A program made the translations under genes and the position numbers. A stretch of DNA of 64,000 nucleotides from Proteiniborus sp. MB09-C3 (GTDB taxonomy: Bacteria; Bacillota; Clostridia; Tissierellales; Proteiniboraceae): contig NZ_CP127161.1 in NCBI RefSeq assembly GCF_030263895.1, forward strand, positions 3,348,001 to 3,412,000. Direction: 5' to 3'. Shown one piece after another: positions 1-9,298 of this stretch; within the stretch, counting starts at the first letter, position 1; every line of letters begins with the position of its first letter. The notes under the pieces are model-generated. The model made no database searches and had not been told where the DNA came from. It was given only the letters and a program-made list of their open reading frames with translations.

Positions 1-1819
1 TTCCACTGCCAATTATTTGACCCTTTATAGCATTTCCATTTTCATAGACATAGCCTAATACCACATACTTTAGTGGTAATCCTATATGCTTCTCATTTTT
101 TATAAATACCCTATCACCTGCTACTTCTAAATCCTCTGGAGGACATCTCAGTACTTGTGAGGCCGTGTCTTTTATTTGTCTAATAGCATCATCCGCTGCC
201 TCTATAACTGCTCTTCCTGCCATAAATAAGCCTCTACTGGCTGCTGTCGCCCAGTCATGTGGAGATACCTTTGTATTTACATCTAAAACTAAATGTATTT
301 TATCTAGTCCTATTTTAAATTTCTCTGCTAATATTTGTGCTAGTCCTGTTTTAGTTCCTTGACCTATTTCTACTATTGAACAATGTAAGTTTATACTTGC
401 ATCCTCATTAAATGTTATTATAGCACCAGCATCTGTATTTGTAGGCATGGCAGGAGCTTTCCACAAGCATGTTAAGCTCTTGGCTCTTACTTTATTTTCG
501 TCTATTTTTATATAAGTACCTTCGTCCCAATTTAAAAATTCTTTAACTCTATCTATACACTCTACCAGGTCTCCAGTATTTTCATCCATCAAGCTTCCTG
601 TTGGAGATGTATCTCCTTCCTTTATAGCGTTAAGTCTTCTAATATCAGCTGGATCCATTGACAGCTTTTCAGCCATAATATCTAATGCAATTTCTATGGC
701 AAATGCTAGTTCCATATGACCAAAGCCTCTAAAGGCATTTGTAAAGGGATGATTTGTGTACACACATAGAGAATCACAGGATACATTCGGAACTCTATAG
801 GGACCTGTACATGCTATGGCTGCTGCTCTGCTTATGTTAACAGAGTAGTCAGAATACGCCCCTGCATCAAACATATATAATAGCTCTAATGATTTAATTT
901 CTCCTTTTTTTGTACAGCCCATTTTGACTTTACCCTTAAAGCCTATTCTTCCCGGTGAGCCTGTTAGGTCTTGTTCCCTAGTATTCACTAGCTTTACAGG
1001 TCTTCCATCTACTGCCTTGGACAACAAATACGCCAATGCTTCAAGTTGAATGCCTGCCTTGCCACCAAATCCTCCTCCTATAGGAGGAGATATAATCGTA
1101 ATCTTTCCTGTTGGAATATTGAAAAATTCACTCATAAGACTTCTTACTACAAAAGGTGCTTGACTTGTTGTAGTAATTATAATCTGTCCATCACTTTTAA
1201 TCTCAGCTATAGATGCTCTAGTTTCCATAGCCACGTGGTCACCCGTTGGAAATGAAAACTCATCTTCTATGACTACTTCTGACTCTTCAAAGCCTTTTAC
1301 TATATTACCTTTTCTTATTTTTGTTCTATTGGCCACGTTTGTTTTTGGTTCAGGATGTATTGCAGAAATATGCTGATATCTGCCTAATTCTTCATGAACT
1401 AATAGAGAATCCTCCTTGAGGGCATCCTCTACAGATAAAACTGGAGGAAGCTGTTCATATGTTATTTTAATTAAATCCACTGCCTCTTTTGCCTCTGCTT
1501 CACTATCTGCAATAACTGCTGCTATAGCCTCACCATAGTGCCTTACTTTCCCCCTAGCCAATGGATACTTGTCTCCTAAATATAAACCGACTACATAAGG
1601 TAGTTCCTCACCTGTAACTACTGCTCTTACACCTGATGCCTTCCTAGCTTCCTCTGTATCTATAGATATAATTTTAGCATGTGCATGAGGACTTGTTTTA
1701 AGCACTGCATGTAAAAGCCCAGAAGGGTTTAGATCATTTACATATTTAAGTCTTCCTGTTATCTTATCTCTACCTTCTATTCTTAGATGATTTTTACCAA
1801 TTACGCTGTATTTATCCAC
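1..1819 (-). CDS. xanthine dehydrogenase family molybdenum-binding subunit, C-terminus cut by window edge
   Basis: The frame is open from a GTG at 1819 to the left edge, about 606 residues; the family is usually 750-800, so the end with the catalytic Glu lies outside. GTG was chosen because AAGGAGAG lies 7 bases upstream. Visible motifs are GGGFGGKAG near residue 250 and AFRGFGHME near residue 361, the molybdopterin-cytosine-dinucleotide loops of this family. It would be the catalytic subunit of a molybdenum hydroxylase oxidising a purine or another N-heterocycle or aldehyde. It follows the permease but sits behind a terminator-like hairpin (1911-1945), so it may have its own promoter. It is a paralogue of the Mo subunit at 3462-5777. 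Substrate cannot be told from sequence. Confidence 0.9.
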   Translation of the reverse strand, partial: MDKYSVIGKNHLRIEGRDKITGRLKYVNDLNPSGLLHAVLKTSPHAHAKIISIDTEEARKASGVRAVVTGEELPYVVGLYLGDKYPLARGKVRHYGEAIAAVIADSEAEAKEAVDLIKITYEQLPPVLSVEDALKEDSLLVHEELGRYQHISAIHPEPKTNVANRTKIRKGNIVKGFEESEVVIEDEFSFPTGDHVAMETRASIAEIKSDGQIIITTTSQAPFVVRSLMSEFFNIPTGKITIISPPIGGGFGGKAGIQLEALAYLLSKAVDGRPVKLVNTREQDLTGSPGRIGFKGKVKMGCTKKGEIKSLELLYMFDAGAYSDYSVNISRAAAIACTGPYRVPNVSCDSLCVYTNHPFTNAFRGFGHMELAFAIEIALDIMAEKLSMDPADIRRLNAIKEGDTSPTGSLMDENTGDLVECIDRVKEFLNWDEGTYIKIDENKVRAKSLTCLWKAPAMPTNTDAGAIITFNEDASINLHCSIVEIGQGTKTGLAQILAEKFKIGLDKIHLVLDVNTKVSPHDWATAASRGLFMAGRAVIEAADDAIRQIKDTASQVLRCPPEDLEVAGDRVFIKNEKHIGLPLKYVVLGYVYENGNAIKGQIIGSG

Positions 1820-1841
1820 TTTATCACTCTCCTTGAGAATA

Positions 1842-1874
1842 TAGCCCTTAACCCATATATACCAATTTGGGCTA
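1842..1874 (-). other. short inverted repeat in the 5' leader of the second Mo subunit gene
   Basis: TAGCCC (1842-1847) and GGGCTA (1869-1874) can pair around a 21-base loop, just upstream of the Shine-Dalgarno site of the gene starting at 1819. It could be a leader structure or a protein site. The stem is only 6 bp, so it may be chance. Confidence 0.3.
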
Positions 1875-1910
1875 ATTATAAACTTTTATTTCAGCTTTTA
1901 TGATAAACAA

Positions 1911-1945
1911 AATCCCTATGCTAACTTTCAATTAGCATAGGGATT
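1911..1945 (-). terminator. terminator hairpin after the NCS2 permease gene
   Basis: A perfect 14-bp stem (AATCCCTATGCTAA with its complement, loop of 7) lies 28 bases past the permease stop. On the minus strand it is followed by TTGTTTATC, a weak T-tract. It is symmetric enough to act in both directions. Confidence 0.7.
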
Positions 1946-1973
1946 TTCCTAGTTATATTTTATGATTCCTTGA

Positions 1974-3224
1974 TTATCTATCTTGTGGTAAAATTTTGTT
2001 CATTATGATTCCTACTATTGCTGCTAAAGCCATTCCTTCTATAGAGAAGTGTACTGAGCCAATGTTAAGAGGTACTACTGCTCCACCAAGACCTAATACT
2101 AATATAGTTGCAGCTATTATTAGGTTTCTTGATTTTGTAAAGTCAACCTGATGCTCAACTACTGTTCTAAGTCCAATAGAAGCTATCATACCAAATAGTA
2201 CTATTGATATACCACCAATTACTGCTTGTGGTATTGAAGCGATTACAGCAGCTATTTTAGGAACTCCTCCTAATATAATAGCAAATACAGCAGCTATCTT
2301 CATTACTAATGGATCCCATACTCTAGTCAATGCTAAAACTCCTGTGTTCTCTGAATAAGTTGTGTTTGCTGGTCCACCAACAAATGCAGATAAAGAAGTC
2401 ATTAAACCATCAGCTAACATTGTTCTATGAAGACCTGGGTCCTTTGTGAAGTCATCATCAACTGTAGCTCCTATAGCTATTATGTCTCCAATATGCTCAA
2501 CGATTGTAGCAAGAGCTACTGGTGCAATTACCATGATGTATTGAAAGTCAAATTTAGCTATTGTAAAATTAGGTAATCCAAGCCATTGTGCCTGTACAAT
2601 AGGTGCAAAATCAACATTTTTTGTAATTATTGCTACTACATAGCCAGCTATAAGTCCTGTGACTACAGGAATAATTTGTAGGAAGCCTTTTGCAAAAACG
2701 TTTACCGCAACAACTACTATAAATGCAACTATTGCTAAGAACCAATTTTCAGAAGCCATGCTTATAGCATTAGGTGCTAATTTAAGTCCTATAACCATGA
2801 TTATAGGTCCAGTTACTATTGGTGGGAAGAAGCTAACTATCTTCTCAGAACCAAAGAAATAAATAAGTAATGCAACTATTGCGTAAATCAAACCTGCTAC
2901 AACTATACCACCTGCTGCATAGGGAAGTCCATTCTCAATACCATTTGCATTCGCTAGCGCAACTGCTGCTCCTATAGGTGCAATGAAAGCAAATGAAGAA
3001 CCAAGAAATACTGGAATTCTGTTTTTCATAATTAAGTGACCAATTAGAGTACATACACCAGCCATAAACAGAGATACTGATACGTCAAGTCCGGTTAATA
3101 TTGGAACTAGCACGGTAGCACCAAACATTGTAAATGCGTGCTGTGCCCCTAAAAGAACTGTCCTGCCTACTCCAAGCTGTTCCAAGGCATTTCTAATAGG
3201 TTCCTGTTGTTTAACGTTTTCCAT
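1974..3224 (-). CDS. uraA: NCS2 family uracil/xanthine permease (UraA-like)
   Basis: This 416-residue polytopic membrane protein belongs to the nucleobase:cation symporter-2 family. It has the QH motif (GAQHAFTMFG) in the first helix, a VEHIGD segment and the SENTGVLALTR segment. These match the uracil-type carriers (UraA/PyrP), where the two Glu residues bind the base, more closely than the purine-type NAT signature. It sits inside a molybdenum hydroxylase cluster, which suggests nucleobase uptake for catabolism, but the substrate is inferred. The start has AAAGGGGG about 10 bases upstream. A terminator follows at 1911-1945. The 237-base gap before it holds two strong hairpins. Confidence 0.9.
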   Translation of the reverse strand: MENVKQQEPIRNALEQLGVGRTVLLGAQHAFTMFGATVLVPILTGLDVSVSLFMAGVCTLIGHLIMKNRIPVFLGSSFAFIAPIGAAVALANANGIENGLPYAAGGIVVAGLIYAIVALLIYFFGSEKIVSFFPPIVTGPIIMVIGLKLAPNAISMASENWFLAIVAFIVVVAVNVFAKGFLQIIPVVTGLIAGYVVAIITKNVDFAPIVQAQWLGLPNFTIAKFDFQYIMVIAPVALATIVEHIGDIIAIGATVDDDFTKDPGLHRTMLADGLMTSLSAFVGGPANTTYSENTGVLALTRVWDPLVMKIAAVFAIILGGVPKIAAVIASIPQAVIGGISIVLFGMIASIGLRTVVEHQVDFTKSRNLIIAATILVLGLGGAVVPLNIGSVHFSIEGMALAAIVGIIMNKILPQDR

Positions 3225-3282
3225 CTTTTAAATTCCCCCTTTTTTTAATTTCTGACAGATTACTCTGTTCAGTTTATATGCA

Positions 3283-3316
3283 TTACCAAGCTGCTAGCTG
3301 CATAACAGCTTGGTAA
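3283..3316 (-). other. 11-bp inverted repeat upstream of the permease
   Basis: TTACCAAGCTG (3283-3293) and its perfect complement (3306-3316) flank a 12-base loop, about 60 bases before the permease start. There is no T-tract on either side, so it is not a terminator. It may be an operator or an mRNA structure. Confidence 0.5.
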
Positions 3317-3364
3317 GTACATTTAGAACTAAAAGAATATAGAATATGTTATAAGACAAGCGTT

Positions 3365-3410
3365 TGCATGTACTCACCTTGCTATTTATGGTTAAAAGTA
3401 AGTACATGCA
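3365..3410 (-). other. long RNA-type hairpin between Mo subunit and permease genes
   Basis: TGCATGTACT (3365-3374) pairs with AGTACATGCA (3401-3410). Read as minus-strand RNA, the stem extends inward to 16 bp through two G-U pairs, leaving a 14-base loop; on the plus strand those two positions are mismatches. This suggests selection on the transcript. No T-tract follows, so it looks like a processing or stabilising stem or an uncharacterised regulatory element. Confidence 0.5.
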
Positions 3411-3461
3411 TTTTTCATTAGTATTTTTGTCCTGTATTTATATTAACTAGTTTTATCAGCT

Positions 3462-5777
3462 TTATTTATTTGTTTTTTCTTTAATCGCTTTTAATACTCT
3501 CTCTGGTGTTAATGGTATTTGGTGCATTCTTACCCCTATTGCGTTATATAATGCATTAGCTATTGCTGGTGCTGATGGTATCATTGCTGGCTCTGCCATT
3601 CCTCTTGCCCCAAATGGCCCATCATGTTGTTCATTTTCTACAAAGCTTACCATCATTTCGGGCATATCTCCTACTGCTGGTATCTTATAATCCATAAATG
3701 ATTGATTTAAGAATTTACCTTTGTCTAGTTTAATTTCTTCAAATAATGCTGAACCTAATCCTTGTACTATTGCTCCTTCTACTTGTCCTTCTATTAATGT
3801 AGGGTTGATTACTTTTCCTACATCCCAGCAAGCTGATACCTTTAATACTTTTATGTGTCCTGTTTCTGTGTCTACTTCTATCTCTGCAGCATTTGCTCCA
3901 TATGTCCAAAAGGCTACTGGTTTATCTCCTTGACCGGTTTCTAGATCAAAATTTTTCACATTTTCTGGTATAAATGAGCCTCTTCCTATTATTGGTCCAT
4001 GAACTCCTGAACCATCTGGCATTGTTAATCCTAATGCTAATTCGGCATATGAGACCTTCTTGTCTGGATATTGAGTTGATACTACATGTCCATCTTCTAG
4101 TTTCAAGTCTCTCGGATATGTTGATAGCTTAATACTTGCTAGCTCAATTAGTTGTCTTTTCACATCTTCAGCTGCTTTTACTATTGCATTACCTGCACAG
4201 AATGTAATTCTACTAGCAACTGTCTGCCACTCATATGGTTGATTAGCAGTATCTCCTGTATTAATAGTGATTTTCTCAGGTGGAATTGATAACATCTCTG
4301 CTGCAATTTGAGTCAATGCAGTATCTGACCCTTGGCCTATATCTTGTGCACTTACTTGTAAATATGCTGTGCCGTCTTCGTTTAGTCTTATAACAGCGGA
4401 TGATGCTACGTCGTTAGGCATTGATGGTGCCTTCATTCCACATGCTATTCCTTTAGCCCTAATCTTCTTAGAATCACTTGGCTGTTCAGATGGAGTATAG
4501 TAGTCTATATCCTTTGCAACTCTGTCTATACATTCCACTAAGCCACAATTATCATAAACAGGTGCACTTGTTGCTGTTTTTCCACCTGGTTTGTGTGCAT
4601 TTAATTTTCTAAATTCTATTGGATCCATTCCTATTGCGTTTGCAACTGTATCCATGTTTTGCTCTATACAGAAGTGTATTTCTGCCATACCAAATCCTCT
4701 GTATGGTCCTCCTACAGGATGATTTGTATATACGCAATACGAGTCACCATGAATGTTTGGTACTTCATATGGACCTGCCATTGCAAATCCTGCTGACTTA
4801 GTTATATTAACTCCGTATTCTGTAAAAGCACCGCCATCCCAAACGAATTCAATTTCTTCTGCTACTATTTTCCCATCTTTTGTTACACCAGTTTTGAATT
4901 TAGAATGCATTGCCTGTCTAACGTATGAGTTACAGAACTCATCTTCTCTTGAATAAGTTAATTTAACAGGTCTTCCTGTTTTCATTGATAGTGGTATTAC
5001 TATACCTTCTAGTGTTGTACCTGCTTTTGCTCCAAATCCTCCACCTACTGCTGGTGATATTACTCTTAGCTTATTTAGTGGTATTCCAAATGCAGCTGAT
5101 AAAGCTCCTCTAACTGCATAAGGTGATTGACAGCTAGCCCATACTGTTAAACTACCATCTCTATCATATTTAGCTATGGCTACATGGTTTTCAATTGGAC
5201 AGTGTTGAATGTGTGGAACATAAAAACTTGATTCTAACACATAATCCGCTTGCTTAAATGCTTCTTCTGCATTACCTTTTCTTAATTTAAAATGTTCACT
5301 TATATTTGTTCCTGGTACTGTATGGAATATTGGAGCATGTGTGTAATCTCCAAGCTCAGGATGCACAAGTGGTGCACCTGGTTTCATAGCTTCTATTGCA
5401 TCTGTTACTGGTTCTAGTTCTTCATATTCTACTTCTATTAGCTTTACGGCTTCCGCTGCTATTTCTACTGTTTCAGCCGCTACCGCTGCTACTGCTTCTC
5501 CTCTATATCTCACTTTATCTACAGCAAGGAATGTCTTGTCAGCTAGATAAAGTCCTACTCTCTTTGGAAAGTCCTGCCCAATAGTTACTGCTTTTACTCC
5601 AGGTAATTTTTCTGCCTTGCTTATATCTATGCTCAATATTTTAGCATGAGGATACGGACTTCTTTTAACTGCCGCATAAAGCATTCCTGGCATTTTTATA
5701 TCATCAACGTATTTTAAATCTCCAGTTACTTTCTTAATACCGTCCACTCTATTTACTCTTTGACCTATATATTTCAT
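3462..5777 (-). CDS. xanthine dehydrogenase family molybdenum-binding subunit
   Basis: At 771 residues this is a full-length catalytic subunit of a three-gene molybdenum hydroxylase. The N-terminal aldehyde-oxidase a/b-hammerhead domain is followed by GGGFGAKAG (near 249), GGPYRGFGMAE (near 357) and GARGMAEPAM (near 728), which carries the expected active-site Glu. It binds Mo-MCD and passes electrons to the 2Fe-2S subunit encoded 32 bases upstream, then to the FAD subunit. GGGAGG sits at the right distance before the ATG. Family is certain; xanthine or another purine is the likely substrate given the permease nearby, but nicotinate- or pyrimidine-type hydroxylases are possible. Confidence 0.93.
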   Translation of the reverse strand: MKYIGQRVNRVDGIKKVTGDLKYVDDIKMPGMLYAAVKRSPYPHAKILSIDISKAEKLPGVKAVTIGQDFPKRVGLYLADKTFLAVDKVRYRGEAVAAVAAETVEIAAEAVKLIEVEYEELEPVTDAIEAMKPGAPLVHPELGDYTHAPIFHTVPGTNISEHFKLRKGNAEEAFKQADYVLESSFYVPHIQHCPIENHVAIAKYDRDGSLTVWASCQSPYAVRGALSAAFGIPLNKLRVISPAVGGGFGAKAGTTLEGIVIPLSMKTGRPVKLTYSREDEFCNSYVRQAMHSKFKTGVTKDGKIVAEEIEFVWDGGAFTEYGVNITKSAGFAMAGPYEVPNIHGDSYCVYTNHPVGGPYRGFGMAEIHFCIEQNMDTVANAIGMDPIEFRKLNAHKPGGKTATSAPVYDNCGLVECIDRVAKDIDYYTPSEQPSDSKKIRAKGIACGMKAPSMPNDVASSAVIRLNEDGTAYLQVSAQDIGQGSDTALTQIAAEMLSIPPEKITINTGDTANQPYEWQTVASRITFCAGNAIVKAAEDVKRQLIELASIKLSTYPRDLKLEDGHVVSTQYPDKKVSYAELALGLTMPDGSGVHGPIIGRGSFIPENVKNFDLETGQGDKPVAFWTYGANAAEIEVDTETGHIKVLKVSACWDVGKVINPTLIEGQVEGAIVQGLGSALFEEIKLDKGKFLNQSFMDYKIPAVGDMPEMMVSFVENEQHDGPFGARGMAEPAMIPSAPAIANALYNAIGVRMHQIPLTPERVLKAIKEKTNK

Positions 5778-5809
5778 AATACTTGACCTCCCTTCGGCTT
5801 AAATACTCT

Positions 5810-6271
5810 CTATTTTTCCGCTACATCCATTATTGCTTCAATAATCTTTTTATATCCTGTACATCTGCAAAGATTTCCACTAATAGCTTCTTTAATTTCC
5901 TCTTCTGTTGGATGAGGATTTTCGTTTAATAATCCCTTTGCTGCCATTATCATACCAGGAGTACAATATCCACATTGTAAGGCACCATGTGTTATGAATG
6001 AAGCTTGAAGTTTATCTAATTCTGTTCCATTTGATAGTCCTTCTATAGTTAATACATCTCTACCATCGGCATCTACTGCTAACACTAGGCAAGAGTTTAC
6101 TGGTTTACCGTCTAATAGCACAGTACATGCCCCACATTCTCCCTGACCGCAACCTTCCTTAGCTCCAGTAAGGTCAAAGTCTTCTCTTAACATTCTAAGA
6201 AGGGTTTTGTGTGATTCAACTTCATGTTCAACTTTTTCATTATTTAAAGTAAAACTGATTTTATATTTCAT
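5810..6271 (-). CDS. molybdenum hydroxylase 2Fe-2S subunit
   Basis: The 153-residue protein has the two cluster motifs of the xanthine dehydrogenase iron-sulfur subunit: CGQGECGACTV plus a downstream Cys (plant-type ferredoxin-like cluster) and CGYCTPGM with CRCTGY (helical domain cluster). It carries electrons from Mo to FAD. The ATG at 6271 (MKYKISFTL) is preferred to an in-frame GTG at 6280, because AGGAGG lies 8 bases upstream of it and the GTG would overlap that site. It lies 15 bases after the FAD subunit gene and 32 bases before the Mo subunit gene, so the three are co-transcribed. Confidence 0.95.
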   Translation of the reverse strand: MKYKISFTLNNEKVEHEVESHKTLLRMLREDFDLTGAKEGCGQGECGACTVLLDGKPVNSCLVLAVDADGRDVLTIEGLSNGTELDKLQASFITHGALQCGYCTPGMIMAAKGLLNENPHPTEEEIKEAISGNLCRCTGYKKIIEAIMDVAEK

Positions 6272-6286
6272 AACCTCCACCTCCTA

Positions 6287-7123
6287 TTAGTCTCTTAGTT
6301 GCTCAAGACTTCTGCGAACCATTACTCTAACCATTTCTATTCTATATTCTCTAGATGCTCTAACATCATCTATAGGTTTAGCTTCTGAAGCTGCTGTGTC
6401 AGCAATTTTATTTATCATTTCATCTGTAAGTTCTGCCCCATTAGCAAGCTTTTCTGCTTCTTTAGCTCTTATTGGAGTTGGTGCTACTGCTCCCATAGCT
6501 ATTCTTATTTCGTTTCCTACTTTTGCTACAGTTGTACAAACAGTAGACAAGTCTACTTCTTTTCTTCTTGAGTTTTTAATAAATACTCCTTTTAAGTCTT
6601 TATACGCTGGTATTTTTATTCCAGTTACAATTTCACCATGACTTAAACAAGTTTTCCTAACACCTTTAAAGAAATCGTGGATAGATACTTCTCTTTCACT
6701 ATTAAGTCCATAAATACATACCACAGCGTCTAATGCTAGAATCGGAGTTGATGTATCAGCAAGCGGTGATGCATTACAGTTGTTTCCAGCCATAGTAGCA
6801 AGATTTCTGACTTGACCTGAGCCTACAGTTTCAGCTGCATCTGCTAAAAAACTATAATTCTCAACAACTGCTCTATTATGTGCCATGTCACTTAGTTTTA
6901 CACAAGCGCCAACAAAAAGTCCTTCTTTTTCATCATAGCTTATTTTGTGAAGTTCCTTTATCCCTTTAATATCTACTATTACATCAGGTGTAGTCAAGTT
7001 CTCTCTCATTCTTACAACTAAGTCTGTACCACCATTAAGTATGTGAGAGTTCTCTCCATGTTTTATAAGTAGCTCACTAGCTTCTTTTAAAGATTGTGGT
7101 TTAAAATATTCAAATGACTTCAT
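6287..7123 (-). CDS. molybdenum hydroxylase FAD-binding subunit
   Basis: The 278-residue protein belongs to the FAD-binding (CO dehydrogenase/xanthine dehydrogenase medium subunit) family. It has NGGTDLVVRMR near the N-terminus and TMAGNNCNASPLADT around residue 110, the two FAD-contacting loops, then the C-terminal domain. It accepts electrons from the 2Fe-2S subunit and hands them to NAD or another acceptor. It is the first gene of the cluster, with GGAGGTGAAATTCT before the ATG. Confidence 0.94.
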   Translation of the reverse strand: MKSFEYFKPQSLKEASELLIKHGENSHILNGGTDLVVRMRENLTTPDVIVDIKGIKELHKISYDEKEGLFVGACVKLSDMAHNRAVVENYSFLADAAETVGSGQVRNLATMAGNNCNASPLADTSTPILALDAVVCIYGLNSEREVSIHDFFKGVRKTCLSHGEIVTGIKIPAYKDLKGVFIKNSRRKEVDLSTVCTTVAKVGNEIRIAMGAVAPTPIRAKEAEKLANGAELTDEMINKIADTAASEAKPIDDVRASREYRIEMVRVMVRRSLEQLRD

Positions 7124-7332
7124 AGAATTTCACCTCCAGATTTAATAGAAAAAAATTATTTAAGACCTGCCTAGTATATAAAACAAAGGCAACGCCTCTA
7201 TGAAAACGTTTTATTACTTCACTCCTAAGTATAGCACTAATGCTATTATCAAATTTATATAAATCGACAATGTTTTGCATAATTCTTTTAGTAATAATCG
7301 CTATACATTTAAACGGATAACGCTTTATACCA
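7124..7332 (-). promoter_or_regulatory. leader and promoter region of the molybdenum hydroxylase operon
   Basis: The gap holds no gene. On the minus strand there are TTGTCG and GATAAT hexamers with poor spacing, a small hairpin TAGCATTAGTGCTA, and AGGC-GTT-GCCT closer to the start. I looked for a purine riboswitch and do not see its conserved core. The promoter assignment is weak. Confidence 0.3.
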
Positions 7333-8967
7333 TTAATCTATAGCATATTGTCCTCTAAAATCAAGTAAATCATCAATGTGCAAGCCTACTTGAACAATCC
7401 CTTTTTTGCCTTTTTTTGAAACTCCAGCAAACTTGAAATACTTACCATCTATATCTCTTATTTTCATTTCTTGACATACCTTCAAATTCGGTTCTAATAA
7501 TATTCTATAAAAATCATAAGCTTGAGTAGTTGGATCATTACTAATTATAAAGCCTATTCCACTAAGATTGTTACAATACTCAGTTACTCCCTGAGAATCA
7601 GTGATATAAAACTCAGATATACCTGTTTTTTTAGATAGTTCTTGAAGGAAGGTGTTATTTATAAGCCCTTTTGCTTCAAGCTCCGCTATCTTCTCACAAG
7701 CTGCTATTAGTTGTTTATCTATTTCTTCCTCAAAGGTCTTCGTAAATTCACTAAACTTAATGGCTATTTCAGTGATACTGTTAGATGTATCAAGACTTTC
7801 TTTTTCCATCTGAACCTGCGTGGAAATATTGCTATCTATATCTTTAATAGTTTTATTTAAATCCCCTATAAAGCCTGCTGCATTTTCCACATTTTTTGCT
7901 AAGGACTCTGTTGCTTTATTTTGCTGGTCTATATTTTTACTAATATCATTTATAAAACCTGCCATTTCATTAATTTTATAGGTTATTTCATTTAAACTCT
8001 TAGTAGCATTGTTACTCTTTTCTCTAATTTCTATGGATTTATCAGCCCCTTGTTTTATTTCTTCAACAACTCTACCTATGCTTAGATCTATTAGAGAAAC
8101 ATTTTCCTTTATTTCAGTAGTTGTTCTTTCGCTTTCCTCAGCTAGCTTTTTTATTTCTTCTGCTACTACGGAAAAGCCTTTCCCAGCTTCGCCAGCTCTA
8201 GCAGCTTCTATAGATGCATTTAAAGATAGCAGATTTGTTTGATTAGCTATCTCAGAAATTGCATCGCTCATTTTGTAAATTGAGCTTAAATGTATTTTAA
8301 GCTTGTCTATTTCTTTGGATGCCTTAGACATTATGCTTTCAATTTCTGCAACATCTTCTAATGTCTTTTCTATTTCGCTGCTATCCTTCATAATTCTATC
8401 AGCTGATTCGTAGGTAACTGCACTGAATTTTACAGCATTCTCTGTAATTTCTGTATTTGAGCCAAGTAGCTCTTCAGCTATGGCAGCGTTTTCCGTTGTG
8501 TCCTCAGCAGCCTTAGCCGAGCTGAAGTTTATAGCATTTATAGCCTGTGAAATTTCATTTATACTTTCTAAGGTTGCACTAGTATTCTTATGCAATATTT
8601 CAGCATAATCATCTATCTTAACTCTAGAATATAAAACATTATAAAGCCAGTTTTGCATCTGAGTTCTTAAAGCACTTATTGTTTCTTTTATTTCTTGTTG
8701 CTTAAGGGACTTCATATCTCCTTTAAATTCTATAAGGAAGTTGCCCTTGGAGTATTCTTCTAGGATTCTTGTTATCTCTTTTACTAAGGTAGAATTATTG
8801 CGATTGTATATCATATATATACCCCAAATTATTAGCATAATCATGGATGATACAACAACTTTTACCAAAGAGCTTAAATTGTTATTGTTCATATAAATAA
8901 CTGCTAACACATTTAAAGCTAAATTCGACAGTAAAGCTAAGTAGAAACCTTTTCCCTGTTTAAACAT
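7333..8967 (-). CDS. methyl-accepting chemotaxis protein with C-terminal sensor-like domain
   Basis: The start at 8967 ([10 protein letters not shown]) is chosen because AAGGGGGA lies 8 bases upstream; the frame extends further 5' but without a ribosome site. The 544-residue protein has two transmembrane helices near the N-terminus separated by only about ten residues, then a HAMP-like stretch and a coiled-coil signalling domain with the hairpin tip [20 protein letters not shown]. Unlike classic receptors it has no large extracellular domain. Instead about 125 residues follow the signalling domain ([14 protein letters not shown], then [13 protein letters not shown]), which looks like a Cache/PAS-type sensor. 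It probably reports a cytoplasmic or redox signal. No che genes are in the window. Confidence 0.88.
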   Translation of the reverse strand: MFKQGKGFYLALLSNLALNVLAVIYMNNNNLSSLVKVVVSSMIMLIIWGIYMIYNRNNSTLVKEITRILEEYSKGNFLIEFKGDMKSLKQQEIKETISALRTQMQNWLYNVLYSRVKIDDYAEILHKNTSATLESINEISQAINAINFSSAKAAEDTTENAAIAEELLGSNTEITENAVKFSAVTYESADRIMKDSSEIEKTLEDVAEIESIMSKASKEIDKLKIHLSSIYKMSDAISEIANQTNLLSLNASIEAARAGEAGKGFSVVAEEIKKLAEESERTTTEIKENVSLIDLSIGRVVEEIKQGADKSIEIREKSNNATKSLNEITYKINEMAGFINDISKNIDQQNKATESLAKNVENAAGFIGDLNKTIKDIDSNISTQVQMEKESLDTSNSITEIAIKFSEFTKTFEEEIDKQLIAACEKIAELEAKGLINNTFLQELSKKTGISEFYITDSQGVTEYCNNLSGIGFIISNDPTTQAYDFYRILLEPNLKVCQEMKIRDIDGKYFKFAGVSKKGKKGIVQVGLHIDDLLDFRGQYAID

Positions 8968-9207
8968 TTGACTAATCCCCCTTATAATTAATAACATGCA
9001 TGATTTATTATAAATATCTCTATTTATTCTGCATGCTAAAATTATATCATGCATATCCTTTATGATATATAGGATTCCAGCAGCATCTTGCATATTTCAT
9101 ACAATTCTGTCTTGAATAAAAATTCTATATTTTTTTAAAATTACCTTTGTTATAGTTATACAAATGAATTTTGATAATTCGACAAATCCTTGTATCTATT
9201 TAATAAA

Positions 9208-9245
9208 AAAATGCTGAATCCTTAAATTATAGGAACCAGCATTTT
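9208..9245 (-). terminator. terminator of the metallopeptidase lipoprotein gene
   Basis: AAAATGCTG and CAGCATTTT form a stem that continues with a second short helix. On the minus strand it is followed by an unbroken run of T, 53 bases past the stop codon at 9299. Confidence 0.85.
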
Positions 9246-9298
9246 CTTGAGTTTTAAATATTTATTTGGCTTTAGTAAAATATTGTTTACATCTTTTT

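Noticed and set aside
3225-3461. Purine riboswitch upstream of the nucleobase permease
   Set aside because: The conserved junction and loop sequences of the purine aptamer are missing; the region has two simple hairpins instead.
8968-9093. N-terminal extension of the chemoreceptor
   Set aside because: The extra 42 codons have no ribosome site, while AAGGGGGA directly precedes the internal ATG at 8967.
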